Shown in pieces: positions 1 to 10,665 of a stretch of DNA of 64,000 nucleotides; within the stretch, counting starts at the first letter, position 1, and the number at the start of each line of letters is the position of its first letter. Source of the DNA: Ochotona curzoniae (Eukaryota; Chordata; Mammalia; Lagomorpha; Ochotonidae); the NCBI RefSeq assembly GCF_017591425.1, contig NW_024465885.1, positions 39,068,501 through 39,132,500 on the forward strand, read 5' to 3'. The translations under genes were made by a program, and so were the position numbers. Under the pieces are notes generated by a model. That model did no database searches. It worked only from the letters and a program-made list of their open reading frames with translations, and was not told the DNA's origin.

Positions 1-545
1 AACGGAAAAATAATCTTAAATCAACATATTTCTTATACCACATAAACATGCAGATTATATAGATATATATTTCATATGTATATATATTTCATATGTATAT
101 ATATTTCATATATATACATATATTTCTTATCCCTGCTATAAATTAGCAGCCCCTCCAGCAGTGGAACACACCCAGTAATAGTGATGAACTCTTATCTCCA
201 AAAGTTATTACTTAGCATATTTCTTAACATTAACTGAAAGAGATTTTGGAGGACACACACAAGACAATCCTTGATGTCGTCTTACTCATTTTTCTTTAAA
301 TCAAGAACAAGTGAAGACATAAATGATTTGCTCAACATATTTATCAATATTCTTTTCAGAAAGAAGGGTTCCAGGATAAAGTTGTAGGCTGATATGTCTG
401 TCCCAAGTGTAATGCTCTCCCCACATTCTGTGTAGAGGTTCACTCTGTGAAGACATGGACAACATGGCAGAGAAGGGAAATATGATACAAGAACACTCAA
501 AAAATAGCGTAAACATTTGACACAGAGGTTAACAGCCTCGCATAC
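1..545. other. AT-rich spacer with short AT minisatellite
   Basis: No gene or recognised element is visible. Positions 59-118 hold about three head-to-tail copies of a 17-18 bp unit made of ATATATATTTC plus ATATGT, grading into plain AT dinucleotides. The minus-strand reading frames of 71-88 codons here have no recognisable motif and are probably chance. Confidence 0.5.
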
Positions 546-547
546 CA

Positions 548-800
548 TTTCAGAGTGCCAGATTGAGTCCCATCATCTATCCAAGCCACCTACTAACATT
601 CACTGTGAGATGCAACTGGAAAAGCTCAAGCAGCTGGCCCCTGTCCATACATGTGGAGTTCTGGATCCAGCAGTGGGGTCCTGGCTTTAGCATGGCCCAT
701 CCCTAGCTGTGCTCACTTTCTGGTGAATGAAGCAGTCCATAGAATATCTCTGGGTCTGCTGTGTCTATGTCTCCCTGAATTCAGATGAAATGTAAAAAAT
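548..800 (+). mobile_element. Old CSINE fragment
   Basis: A diverged lagomorph CSINE body. The order is CAGCTGGCCCCTGTCC, TGGAGTTCTGGATCC, GGGGTCCTGGCTTT, AGCATGGCCCATCCCTAGCTG, then a GTGAATGAAGCAG segment and a TCTGTCTC-like end. The tRNA-like head is poor or missing and no target-site duplication is visible, so it is an old insertion. Confidence 0.55.
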
Positions 801-889
801 AGACATATTTTTAATATGAAGAAAAAGTCAACAGGAGTAGTATAATATGGCCACTAAAATAGTCTAGATAATATTTTAAAAATATTTTC

Positions 890-1055
890 TTGTGATATCT
901 TCATTTACTTTTATTTGAATGGCAGATTTGCAGAGAGGAGATACACACAAACAAATGCACAGAGAGATATCAACTCTGGCAGATAAAGGAATAGTCTATT
1001 GAGTCACTTGGTTGGCCCTATGGATAATCCTGTAGCATTGGTAGAAACACAGAAT
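890..1055 (-). mobile_element. Old CSINE tail fragment
   Basis: Reverse-oriented CSINE 3' portion. TTTATTTGAATGGCAGATTTGCAGAGAGGAGA is the complement of the usual CTCTCTGTATATCTG end, followed by a degraded body (GAGTCACTTGGTTGGCC). It is truncated and has no visible duplication. Confidence 0.4.
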
Positions 1056-1059
1056 TCTG

Positions 1060-1739
1060 GCTCCTCACTTCCATCATATTTTAACTCTTTTCTGATTTCA
1101 ATGTTCATGGTTTAGTGTCACCAACATTTGTGTGGCTATGTGTAGTGCATGTAGTATAGTGTTCATGCAGGAGTGTGTCTTATGTGAAATGGGATATTTG
1201 TCTATGACTTTGTGATGAAAGGCATGCAATAGTGACTGATGAATTTGTGCCAAGGTCCAAGCAGGAGTGAGAAAAAGAACATGTAACAAAAAGAACCACA
1301 AAATATATACAGACTCACTAAATCAAAACTAATAAGTGATATAAGGAATACTAAAAGATGAAAGTCCAAGGTAGAAAACATCTTGCTTAAAAGTAGACCT
1401 TCTCCTCAACTGCAATATAAAACAAATTATCTCAAGGACATTATTTGTCATTAGTTTTCAGTTTGTGCCCAAATAAAGATTTTGGAAACATCATATCAGA
1501 CCAAAGAGAACAGTACTTGCATGACTGGGAAATGGTAATTTTAGGAAAAAAATAAAAGGAAGCAAAAACGTCCAGTCTCTAGATGTTTAAGTACTGACAA
1601 TCAAGAGTTATGACTCTTCAACAGTAAATCTATTTGGTTTCATTGTCCATTTTAATTTTTCAGCTGTTCAACATCCAGAAATTTTTCTATTTCTGACATA
1701 CTTGGTCAATCAGTTACTTCTGCCTGCAATTTTGAGTCT
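1060..1739. other. Unassigned spacer
   Basis: AT-rich sequence with no recognised repeat, RNA or coding signal. The 67-codon minus-strand frame at 1098-1301 shows no family feature. Confidence 0.4.
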
Positions 1740-1747
1740 GGAATAAG

Positions 1748-3750
1748 GAACACAGAGGCCATGAAAAACTAAAATTTTCATAGCACAGCATAGCAATTCT
1801 GCCAACACTGAAGATCCTGTGGTTCTAGAAAGGGTGTTACTTGAGTGGTTGTGATAGTTCTGAAATGCCATCGCCTTCATTGCAACAGGATTGAGAAGAT
1901 CTTTCCAAAGCCTGTTGGCTGACCAAGTCCACCTTAGTGAATCCACAGACCAAGGAATGCTGCAAAGCTTGGCCAGGACAATTGTCCAACCTGTTCTGTT
2001 TTCCATCCTCTGACAAGATATTTATCATCCTACTGGCCTAGAGGAGCTGGCTGTTACGTCCCCTGTGTGCTGCACAAACATCAGCAGCTAGAGAAGCACA
2101 ATCCGATGTATCACTTCAAGGCTGAAGCACACATATTGTAATTTTCCCTATGGTCTGGGTTTGAGTCCATCACGTTAGTTGGGAAGTTTCCCAAGAAACC
2201 CCACCTGGAGTTACCTCAGACTTGAACCTTCAGTGTATCAGCCAGTGTATGGGTTGGTTTATTCCACCACTTGTACCACAAAACACACATACCTGTAGAT
2301 GCAGCTGCCTAATCAGCTCTTCCGCTAGCCACATCTCTCTCATGAACTGATGGCTGCTCCAGCCTAGCCCAGGTCGGTACAGCCCACCATGTTGCCACAT
2401 ATCCTGACTTTACACATGCCAGCTTGTGTCATGGCCTTTGGGGATGACCCCCAATAACCCTGACCAGGCCCACTCCCTGCCCCAGTTTTTGTGTGGATTG
2501 TGGTATGTACCACAGCCTAACCCAGCACCATCTGGCTCTCATTCATACCTTCAGATGTTGCAGCTAAGCTCAGCCCCTACCTGCCCCCACAACAAACCCA
2601 CATGCATGCTGACAATAGCTATAGACTTTACTAGTCTGGCCTTCCCCTAGCCCTGGCTCTCACACTTACCAGTGGGAGATGCAGCCCAACAGGGAAGTGT
2701 CCATAGTTCCCTTGCCAGGCATGTTCCCTATCCCAGATCTTGTGCCTGTCAGGGGGTACTGTGGTCCAGCTTAACATAACTCACACATAGTCCCTGGACT
2801 TGCCAGCAGGTACTGTGACCTCGCTCGGCTGCCCTGTACTTACTCTGGCTCCCATGTTTGCCACTGGGTGCAGCAGCCTAGCCCAGCCTGACCTATCCCT
2901 GGACCTCAAATAAATTGACAGGTGTCGTGGTCCAACCAAACCTTGCCTGGACTGCATCTTAGCTCTTCTTCATGCCAATGTGTGTTGTAGCCTGGTCCAG
3001 TCCTGGTTATTGTGCTCCACCACTATAACTGTGGCCTAGGAGGAGAGTTCCTCAAGGTCCCCTACCACACCTGCTGCCAGCCCTGGATCACATACATTTC
3101 AGCAGGGACAGTAGCCATGCTTGGCATGACCTGCCCTTAGTCCTGGGCTTTGTGGGCCTATGGATACTGCAATCTGACCCACACTGGCCTTCTCCCAGCC
3201 CCATCTCTTCTGTCAGCTAAGTTTCCAAGTCAAACATTGCCCAGCCTGTCATCATCGGCAGCAGTCCATCCAAGCCCATAGGTACTGCAGTCCCACAAAG
3301 GCAAGCCCACAAGTCCCCTACATAATCCGGCCCCAGATTTGGTTTTCTCACATTTTGGTGGGTGCTGTTGGCCACCTAATATGGCCCAGCCCCTAATTAA
3401 ACACTTATGGGCAGTTACTGCAGCCTAGCCCAACCAGACATTCTCTCCAACCCAGCCTTTTGACATGCAAGTGGGGAATGGGTGATGCTATTTAGCCCCA
3501 ACCGATTATCCCACATGCAGAGATGCCTTGGTCTTACCCAGACATATCCTCAGTTTCCCTGCTCTAAACCACCTGGTCTCAGTTCCATCACCTATCTGCA
3601 TGAGCAATGGCCTGATCCACAGATGAGCCCAAGCACTCTTCAACACCTCCACCTGGGGGCCGGAATCCTAGGTGGGTGGGGTGGCTTGGGATGCTGTAGT
3701 CCACCTTCCCCACCTAAGATCTATGTCCAAGAAATAAATAAATAAATAAA
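1748..3750 (+). mobile_element. VNTR-CR copy I, unidentified C-rich composite repeat
   Basis: One of three related copies (others at about 46550-48382 and 56700-59450). The head (about 1805-2290) aligns in order with copy II through shared blocks: GGTGTTACTTGAGT, ATCTTTCCAA, TGAATCCACAGACC, a CCCCTGT block and a CCTCAGACTTG block. From about 2330 to 3600 there is a degenerate tandem core rich in CAGCCTAGCCCAGCC, AGCCCTGGCTCTCA and CCAGTGGGTACTG, units roughly 50-75 bp. It ends in AATAAATAAATAAATAAA (from about 3733). An 8-bp match GGAATAAG lies just before the head (1740-1747) and just after the tail (3752-3759) and may be a target-site duplication, or chance. No protein family is recognised. 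The plus orientation is inferred from the A-rich tail. Confidence 0.6.
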
Positions 3751-3759
3751 AGGAATAAG

Positions 3760-4309
3760 TAAATATGCTGGCAAATTGAACTATGGTTGCATGCTGGTAT
3801 AGTTAACATAAATTCAACACTAACCCGGCATACCAGGCATAGAACATATTAGAAATTCTGAAGGAGAGAAAAGTCATTGATGATTAATAGGGGTGAACTG
3901 GAACTCAAACTTCAGTAACTAACTAAATATTCAGTCTATTTAAGGAGCACTAGTTAGATGAACTGTTGCCAACTAACATAAAATGTTAAGTTTTATTCCC
4001 TAAGCCATTGAATCTAGAGTGGTCAATGTTAATGGCAACATGGCAACAGCAGCAAATCAGTGAAAGACTCCAGTAACTGGGATTGAAATGCTGCTATGAA
4101 AAATAGCTAGAAAACAGGATCAGAGTAGTTTTAGGACTAGGCAGTAAGTGAGGTTAAAAAAAAAAAATGCAGTGCTAGATGCTTGAAAAAGCTTAGATGA
4201 CCAACAAAGAGTTACTTGTAGAAACCTATATGTTAAAGACTGCTAGTGGGAGTGCAGAAGAATATGGAGAGCAAAGTGGAACAAAACAGCAGGCCCTAGA
4301 GAACATCTT
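3760..4309. other. Unassigned spacer
   Basis: AT-rich sequence with no recognised element. A 64-codon frame begins at 4197 and runs into the neighbouring SINE; it is not credible as a gene. Confidence 0.4.
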
Positions 4310-4663
4310 AACAATTATGTGGAGCCCGGCGTGGTGGCGCAAGTGGTTAAGGTCCTCGCCTTGCACGCCCGGGATCCCATATGGGCACTAGTTCTAATCC
4401 CGGCAGTCCCGCTTCCCTTCCAGCTCCCTGCCTGTGGCCCGGGAAAGCAGTCGAGGACAGCCCAAAGCTTTGGGAACCTGCACCCGCGTGGGAGACCCGG
4501 AAGAGGCTCCTGGCTTCAGATCGGCATAGCATCAACCGTTGCGCTCACTTGGGGAGTGAATCATCAGACGGAAGATCTTCCTCTCTGTCTCTTCTCTCTG
4601 TATATCCGCCTTTCCAATAAAAACATAGTAAAAATAAATCTTTAAAAAAAAAACAATTATGTG
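4310..4663 (+). mobile_element. Young CSINE with 12-bp target-site duplication
   Basis: Full-length CSINE (4322-4651), apparently recent. The head is GGAGCCCGGCGTGGTGGCGC. A Pol III A-box-like TGGCGCAAGTGG lies at 4335-4346 and a B-box-like AGTTCTAATCC at 4390-4400. The body is close to the family pattern, and the end is TTTCCAATAAAAACATAG plus an A-rich tail. AACAATTATGTG flanks it at 4310-4321 and 4652-4663, marking L1-type insertion. It belongs to the subtype with CCGCTTCCCTTCC and TATCCGCCTTTCC. The four reading frames inside it are SINE shadows. Confidence 0.93.
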
Positions 4664-5139
4664 TATACCTGATAAAAATGGCAACAAAAAGGGCTGTTAG
4701 TGGAAGTTTAGAAAAAAACTGTGACATTCGATTGATAATTGTGGGTGAAGGTTTTCCTAACAAAATGTTAGATATTAAAGATTCTGTATTCATGGATGTT
4801 CTGCTGGGTGCAAGAATAACAAAATCCGTTATTTAACTGATGAGGTTTCCAAATATAGGCTGTAAAAGAAACTATATTTTTTATTATTATCATTTTATGA
4901 TACAGTTGCATAGGCCTAGGATTTCCTATCCCCTCCCCAAATCTGCCCCATACACATACACTGAATTGTTCCACATCATTGCAACAGCACAGTTCCACAT
5001 AAGCAGTCTTAAGTTCATCATTGCGTGCATGGACAATGGCAGAGTTTAGCATCCCATTGTCAAGACACATCCAACAGTTTCATTGAAAGTGACTCCTTGA
5101 TCTGGAAGTAAAGATGCACACTGCACCGTATCCTCACAT

Positions 5140-5381
5140 CTGGCCATGTCTGTCTCCACTACACAGTCACTGTAAACCTCCTCAAGTGAAAAGCCACAGC
5201 AGGAACTTCAAGAAGAAAACCAGAAGTTTACAATGCCAGAAATTAAACAATAGGCCACTGGATATGATAGTGTCCATTACATGGTTACTGTACATCCTCT
5301 TAAATGAAAAGCCACAAAACAAAATCAACAAGAAGACAAAAAGAAATTTACAGCATCATGAATGTAAGTAACATGTTACTG
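5140..5381 (-). repeat. Two-unit tandem repeat in L1 copy A 3' module
   Basis: Two head-to-tail units of about 118 bp (5140-5257) and 124 bp (5258-5381). Each carries, on the minus strand, TGTGGCTTTTCA, then a TGTAATGGA- or TGTAGTGGA-type block, and ends in a CCAG motif. The same two-unit layout is found in copy B at 34878-35130. Confidence 0.7.
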
Positions 5382-5554
5382 AATGACTAATGTGTCACTG
5401 AAGAAATGGAAAGGAATATCAAGAACCTTCTTGAAGAAAATGATGCTACTGTATGATCTATGAGTCACTGAAGAATTTAATGAAAAAAAAAGTGTTTTGA
5501 AAAAATGAAACTAAAAACAAAACAAAATCAAAAGCTGTGATATATAATTTCTGC

Positions 5555-5685
5555 TGATTTCTGTTGGTGAGATATATCTCCTGTTGGCAACAAAAAGTTG
5601 TGTTTTGTGATTTTAATCCAGTCAAATAATTTGTTTGATTGATGAATTTAGGCCATTTACATTCAGGATTACTATAGATAGGTGG
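5555..5685 (-). pseudogene. LINE-1 ORF2 endonuclease start, remnant
   Basis: The minus strand encodes a NPECKWPKFIN-like segment, then LTGLKSQNTTF, and then a stretch matching the start of the L1 ORF2 endonuclease domain (usual family form NVNGLNSPIKRHR..). ORF2 ends here after about 40 codons and is followed by the 3' module instead of the rest of the endonuclease and the reverse transcriptase. It cannot encode a working enzyme. Confidence 0.6.
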
Positions 5686-6298
5686 CAATTTGGTCGTGTC
5701 ATTTAGCAATGGGTTGTTAATTGATTTAGTCTTCTGTTGTTATTTTCCTGGGATAACATTTTCACATTTGCTTTTGATTTTTGGTGGGTGCTATTCCTTT
5801 TCTCTGTCAAAAGAACATCTTTAAGTATCATTTGTAGGGCAGGTTTGGAAGAGGCATATTCTTTTGGCTTTTCTTTACTATGGAAGAATTTTACTTCATT
5901 TTCAAAGACAACAGAAAGTTTTGCTGGGTATGTTATCCTGGACCAATAATTTTTTGCTTTTATAATCTAGAATATGTTGTTCCATTCTCTTATGGCCTGT
6001 AGAATTTCCTGTGAAGAGGTCTCCTGTGAGTCTGATTGCCATTTCTCCATATGTCAGTTGAATTTTTCATGAGTACATTTAAGGATCTTTCCCTTATGTT
6101 CTATTGAAGAGAGCTTGATTATCATGTGTTGCGGTGAAGATCCCTTTTGGTCAAGCCTGTTGGGAGTTCTGTGCCCCTCCTGGATGTTGTTTCCCCATTC
6201 TTTCTCCAGATAAGGAAAGTTTTCCCTTTTTACTTCATGGAATTCATCCTTAATGCTAGCTTATCTTCCTCACCCTATTCCATCATCTTGATTCTCCA

Positions 6299-7655
6299 GA
6301 AATAGTGTTTCTTTTTTATAATTAATGCTAATATGCAAGTACAAAGAAATAAGTTGAAAGAGGACAAGTTATACAAAAGAAGCTAAGACAGTGATTTTGC
6401 AAATTCTCAGCCTGTGCTATTTCCAAATATGAACTGAGATCACATGACGTGGAAAACTTAGACAAAGCTGTCTATATTTTTCAGTTAGAAAAAATGTGAA
6501 CTGAAGAGACGTGTGTGCTGTGTGACAAGCAAATGTTTTCATGCACAATTATAAAGTTATGAAAAATATTTTGATTTAGAGAACTGGAACAATGACAAGC
6601 TAAGCAAATAAATGATTTGTTTTTGGATGAAGAATTATAAACAGTAGGATTCCTCAGGGAAAGGTGCTGTGGCCAATTTTCTTACCATCTTAATTAAATA
6701 TTCTTTGGTTGGTGCTGTTCAAAAACAAAGCATTCGGTTAAACAAATATATTTCAACCAGGATGATAATTTATCATGAAATCTTCATGAACATTGAGTAT
6801 AAACACCAACTGATCCTAATTATCAATGATTTTACTTTAAGCTAAACCAGACAAAATGAAATATTTAACAGAAAATCTATTTTTAAAGTCATCTATGTGT
6901 ATAAATGAATTCTTAATAAATCACTCCCATTTTTAAAAATAGTATCAGGAATTTTAGCAACTTCAATGGACTCAGTCATCAAAAGCAGGGAAAGAATATC
7001 ATCATATTTTAGAACTCTAACTGTAAAATATATGAAATCTGTTAAAAACTAATTTTAAAAATAGTTTTAATTGTTTCTGTTGTTTAGCCATTCTTCACCA
7101 TTTGCTGGTTATACCATTTGTGTTTCAAAGATGCTAAGTAAATCCCAAGAAGTGGTATCACATGGTTGACAGACCTTAATGCTTATACCATTACAAGCTA
7201 AGGATGAAAATTTTCACGAATCTTTAGAAATACCATTCAATATGGAAGATCTTTATCATCTTGAGAATAAGTGATGTAACAAAAATTAATTGAATATGGG
7301 AAATTATTTACATGGAGGTTTCTGTGAAGACAGAAACTTATATTAAAAGGGGTGATTGTAATCCTAGCATTTGTTTATATGTTCAACACTAATATAAGTT
7401 TTGAGTCACTCTTTTCCACTGTATTGTTGAAGTTACGTTTTATTCAAGTATGTGAGTATGCAGATATACTTTGTTTCTGTGAGTATATTCATAAGCAGCA
7501 AAAGTTATCACTGCCTCTCCCTTGCTTTTTATTATTAACATGTGAAAGACGGATGTATTGTCATTACAGGCTATGAATCTGTGAGCAATGTTTGTAACTA
7601 CATAACAAATTGTAGGCCATCTATAGAGTTTTTATAGTCTATGTAGTAAGTACCA
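6299..7655. other. AT-rich unassigned spacer
   Basis: No repeat family, RNA or exon is recognised. Small reading frames (for example 74 codons from 7352) have no motif beyond hydrophobic runs expected from AT-rich DNA. Confidence 0.4.
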
Positions 7656-8293
7656 AAAATGAGAGAAAACATGACATTTGTTTTGGCTTATTTTACCCAG
7701 GATAATGATTTTCACTTACACCCATTTTATTGCAATATTCAGGATTTCATTCTCTGGGGGTTCCACAGCGTTCTATCACGTGTACCTATCACATTTTCTT
7801 CATCAAATCATCAATTGATGTAGATTGATCCAATTTCTTAACTGTTGTGAATTGAACCATAAACCTGGCAGTATAGGTAACTTTTGCATATCCTGATTTT
7901 ATTTTCTTAGTAAATAGTGCAATAAATCAGATAGCTGGATCACATTGAGGATAGTGAATACTTTTGCTTAATTTCAGATAAATGAACATGCTTTTAGCTT
8001 TTCCTGTTCAATATGACATTAAGTGTGATTTGGCATATTTTCTTTAATTGTGCAGAAATACATCCCTCCTAAATACAATTTTTCAATTTTTGATCATAAA
8101 AGAATGCTGTATTTCATCAAATATTTTCTGTGTATTAGTCATGTGGGCTTTTTTCATTTTATTTTATTGGTATACTGATTTTATATAATAGTCATCACTG
8201 AATCCTTGGATGGGTCCCCCCTTATGTGGGTGAATGATTCATTTTGATAGTATTTTGTTGAATATTTACATCTATGTTCATCAGGGATATTCA

Positions 8294-8642
8294 TCAACAC
8301 TTCTCTTTTTCTTCTGCTTCGGTATTAGGGTAATACTGATTTACTAGAATGAATCTGGAAGTTTCTCTTGTGTTCCCATTGCTTTCTTTCAGTAATGCTT
8401 GAATTGGTATTACTTTCTGCCTGAAATAACCATGAAAATAGCCATGAAGCCATCCAGCCCTATGCTTTCCTTTGCTAGGAAGTTCATTATTACTGACTGA
8501 ATCTGTCTTGCGTATTGGTTTATTCAGGTTTTCTAAGTCATCATATTTTACTTCTGGCACATTATATATATTAAGAAATCTATTCACTTCATGTAGACTT
8601 CCAAAATTGTTGCCATATACTTGTTTGCAATAATTTCTAAAA
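8294..8642 (-). pseudogene. LINE-1 ORF2 reverse-transcriptase N-terminal remnant
   Basis: An open stretch on the minus strand encodes a recognisable L1 ORF2 segment: NRFLNIYNVPEV, ENLNKPI, ELPSKGKHRAGW (family ..LPTKKSPGPDGF..) and SNGNTRETSRFILVNQYYPN, corresponding to the fingers part of the reverse transcriptase. The open frame continues upstream to 8734 only because it reads into the complement of a CSINE, so the 146-codon frame is a chimera by insertion. The catalytic YADD region is not included. Non-functional. Confidence 0.7.
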
Positions 8643-8960
8643 ACTGGTCCACCATGATGGTTCAATTGGTTAATCCTCCACTTGCAAGATCCAGGATCCC
8701 ATTTGGTTACCAGTTCATGCCCTGGCTGTTCCACGTCCCCTCCAGCTCCCAGGCGTGGAAGAGCAGCAAAGGATGGCCCAAAGCCTTGGGATTCTGCACC
8801 ATCATGGGAGACTCAGATGAAACTTTGTTCTGCCTTCAGATCAGTTCTACTCTGGCCATTGTGTCCCTTTGGGGAGTGAACAAGATCTTTCTCCATGTCT
8901 TTCCTTATCTCTGTAAATGTGTCTTTCCAATAAAAAAAAAATGCATCTTTAATTTTTTTT
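8643..8960 (+). mobile_element. CSINE, older subtype, inside L1
   Basis: The head is CACCATGATGGTTCAATTGGTTAATCCTCC, the rabbit-like ..CTAATCCTCC.. head type. The body contains CATGCCCTGGCTGTTCC, GCCTTGGGATTCTGCACC and GGAGTGAACAAGATC, and the end is TGTCTTTCCAATAAAA plus A/T-rich sequence. It interrupts the minus-strand L1, and the next CSINE lies just 3' of it. Confidence 0.8.
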
Positions 8961-8974
8961 TTTTAATGAAAGAG

Positions 8975-9327
8975 AAGTAATTCTGGGCTCTGCATTGTAG
9001 CCTAGTCGCTAAAGTTCTGGGCCTTGCATGCACAGGAATCCCAAATGGGTGTCGGTTCTAATCTCGGCAGCACCTCTTCCCATCCAGCTCCCCCTGCTTG
9101 TGGCCGGGGAAAGCAGTCAAGTATGACCCAAAGCCTTGGGACCCTGTACTTGCGTGGGAAACCTGGAAGAGGCTCCCCGTTCCTGGCTATGGACTGGCTC
9201 AGCTCTGGCCATTGTGGCTAACTGGGGAGTGAATCAACGAATGAAGATCTTCCTCTCTGTTTCTCCTCCTCTCTGTATATCTGAATTTGCAGTAAAAATA
9301 TACAAATCTTTTTAAAAAAGTAATTCT
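8975..9327 (+). mobile_element. CSINE with 10-bp target-site duplication, inside L1
   Basis: Full-length element from TGGGCTCTGCATTGTAGCCTAGTCGCTAAAG to CAGTAAAAATATACAAATC. The B-box-like sequence is GGTTCTAATCTCGG. AAGTAATTCT occurs at 8975-8984 and 9318-9327. The L1 sequence resumes directly after the second copy. Confidence 0.87.
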
Positions 9328-10549
9328 AACAAATCATTTGCTGTTCTGTTATCCACTGTAATATTTCCTTTTTCACCTCTGATTTTATTCATTTTGGTAT
9401 TCTCCATTTTTACATTAATTTTATTTTTAAACAGTCATGTATGTGCATATTCTTTCTACTGATTTGGAGTCTGATTTTCTTGACCACTTTTGTAGGTCTT
9501 TGAGATGATTTTTTATGTCATTTAGCTGAAGCTTTTCTAATTTTTTTAGCTGAAGCCACTTATCTTCATAATGTCCCCCTTAACACTGCTTTTAATATAT
9601 TTCATCAGCATTGGCAGATTGTGTTTTTATTACAATTTGCTCCAAGTGTTTTATAAAAATTTTTTCTAGATTTTTTTTTCTATTTGGAATGTTCCTTCAG
9701 AAGTATTTTTTTCAGAGTCCATGTGTTTGTATAATTTTCTAGAGTTTCCTTTGTTGTTAATTTCCAGCTCTTTCCATTGTGGTCAGAAAAGATACAATAT
9801 ATATTTGCTTCGGTTTGTTGTTGTTGTTGTTATTGTTTTGTTTCTTCCTTTTCTTCTTAGTTTATTGAGATCTGTTGCATGGATAATTTATAGTTCACCC
9901 AAAATAAATTTCTATGAACTGAAAGAAAAAAAAAACAGTATTCTGTAGCCACAGCATGGAATGTTCTTTAGACACCTACTAGTTCTACGTTGTCTGTATT
10001 GTAGATTATCTCCTTCTAGATTGTCTGGCTGATCTATCAAAGGACGAATGTGGAACGATGACATCTTCCAGCTTTATTGTATTGGAGAGTATGTGTCCCT
10101 TTTGACGCACTGGCATTTGTTTTATAAACTGGGTGGCCTAGCATTGGGTGTATATACATTTATTATTTTGATGTTCTTTTGTTTAATCTGTCTCTTTATA
10201 TCACATCATTATCTCCTTTAACCATTTTTTGTCTTAAATATTTATAATATCTTATTTATATATATTATTTTCAGTATATCTACTTCTGTTTACTTATGAT
10301 TTTCATTTGCAAGGAGTATCACTTTCTATCTTTTTGCATTCAACCTATGTATATCTCTATTGTTGAAGTGTATTTTTTTAAGAAGTATATGAATGGATTT
10401 AGCTTTATTTTTAATCCACTTAGACAGTCTATGTATTTTAATGAAAAAAAAAAACTTAACTCATCCACATTAAAGGCTATTATTGAAAAGTATCATTTGC
10501 TTTTGCCAGCTTTAAAATGTTTCTTTTATTGGGTACCAGGTTATAATCC

Positions 10550-10665
10550 ACGGCCTATGATGCAGACATCCCATATGAGTACTGGTTCTATTCCCAGCTG
10601 TCCACTTTCTATGTGTCTCCTTACTAATGGCTTTGGAAAGCAATAGATGGCCAGATCTCCAGCAT
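10550..10665 (+). mobile_element. CSINE fragment
   Basis: Diverged central CSINE sequence: CATCCCATATGAGTACTGGTTCTATTCCCAGCTGTCCACTTTC, then GGAAAGCAATAGATGGCC. Both head and tail are missing, and it sits at the 5' edge of the old L1. A TGTTT/TTTG simple repeat follows at 10693-10725. Confidence 0.5.

Larger units (their letters stand above)
4876..6298 (-). mobile_element. Internally deleted LINE-1, copy A (HAL1-like)
   Basis: Read on the minus strand, it starts near 6298 with GGAGAATCAAGATGATGG, matching the 5' start of copy B at 32840. After about 35 bases it jumps to late ORF1 sequence (about 6250-5700: the AACATCCAGGAGGGGCACAG block, the AGGAGACCTCTTCACAGG block, then AAAACTTTCTGTTGTCTTTG). 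It then holds the start of ORF2 (about 5685-5555, NPECKWPKFIN-like endonuclease N-terminus) and at about 5550 jumps directly to a 3' module ending in a G-rich stretch and A-rich tail near 4876. Most of ORF2 is missing at the same place as in copy B. The frames are broken, and no clear target-site duplication is seen. Confidence 0.75.
7660..10485 (-). mobile_element. Old LINE-1, minus strand, split by two CSINEs
   Basis: Plus-strand text reads as the complement of L1. The 3' end is at 7660-7960 (GGCTTATTTTACCCAGGATAATG; TATCACATTTTCTTCATCAAATCATC). ORF2 reverse-transcriptase sequence is at about 7985-8620 (TAGTATTTTGTTGAATATTTACATCTATGTTCATC). Earlier ORF2 lies at 9328-10485 (TTTCCATTGTGGTCAGAAAAGAT; GGGTGTATATACATTTATTATT). 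About 2 kb of late ORF2 seems missing near 7960-7985. CSINEs at 8643-8960 and 8985-9317 interrupt it. It is highly diverged, with many stops, and inactive. Confidence 0.8.

Noticed and set aside
4330..4402. tRNA-like A-box and B-box sequences suggesting a tRNA gene
   Set aside because: They belong to the tRNA-derived head of a CSINE with target-site duplications; no cloverleaf with an acceptor stem can be closed.
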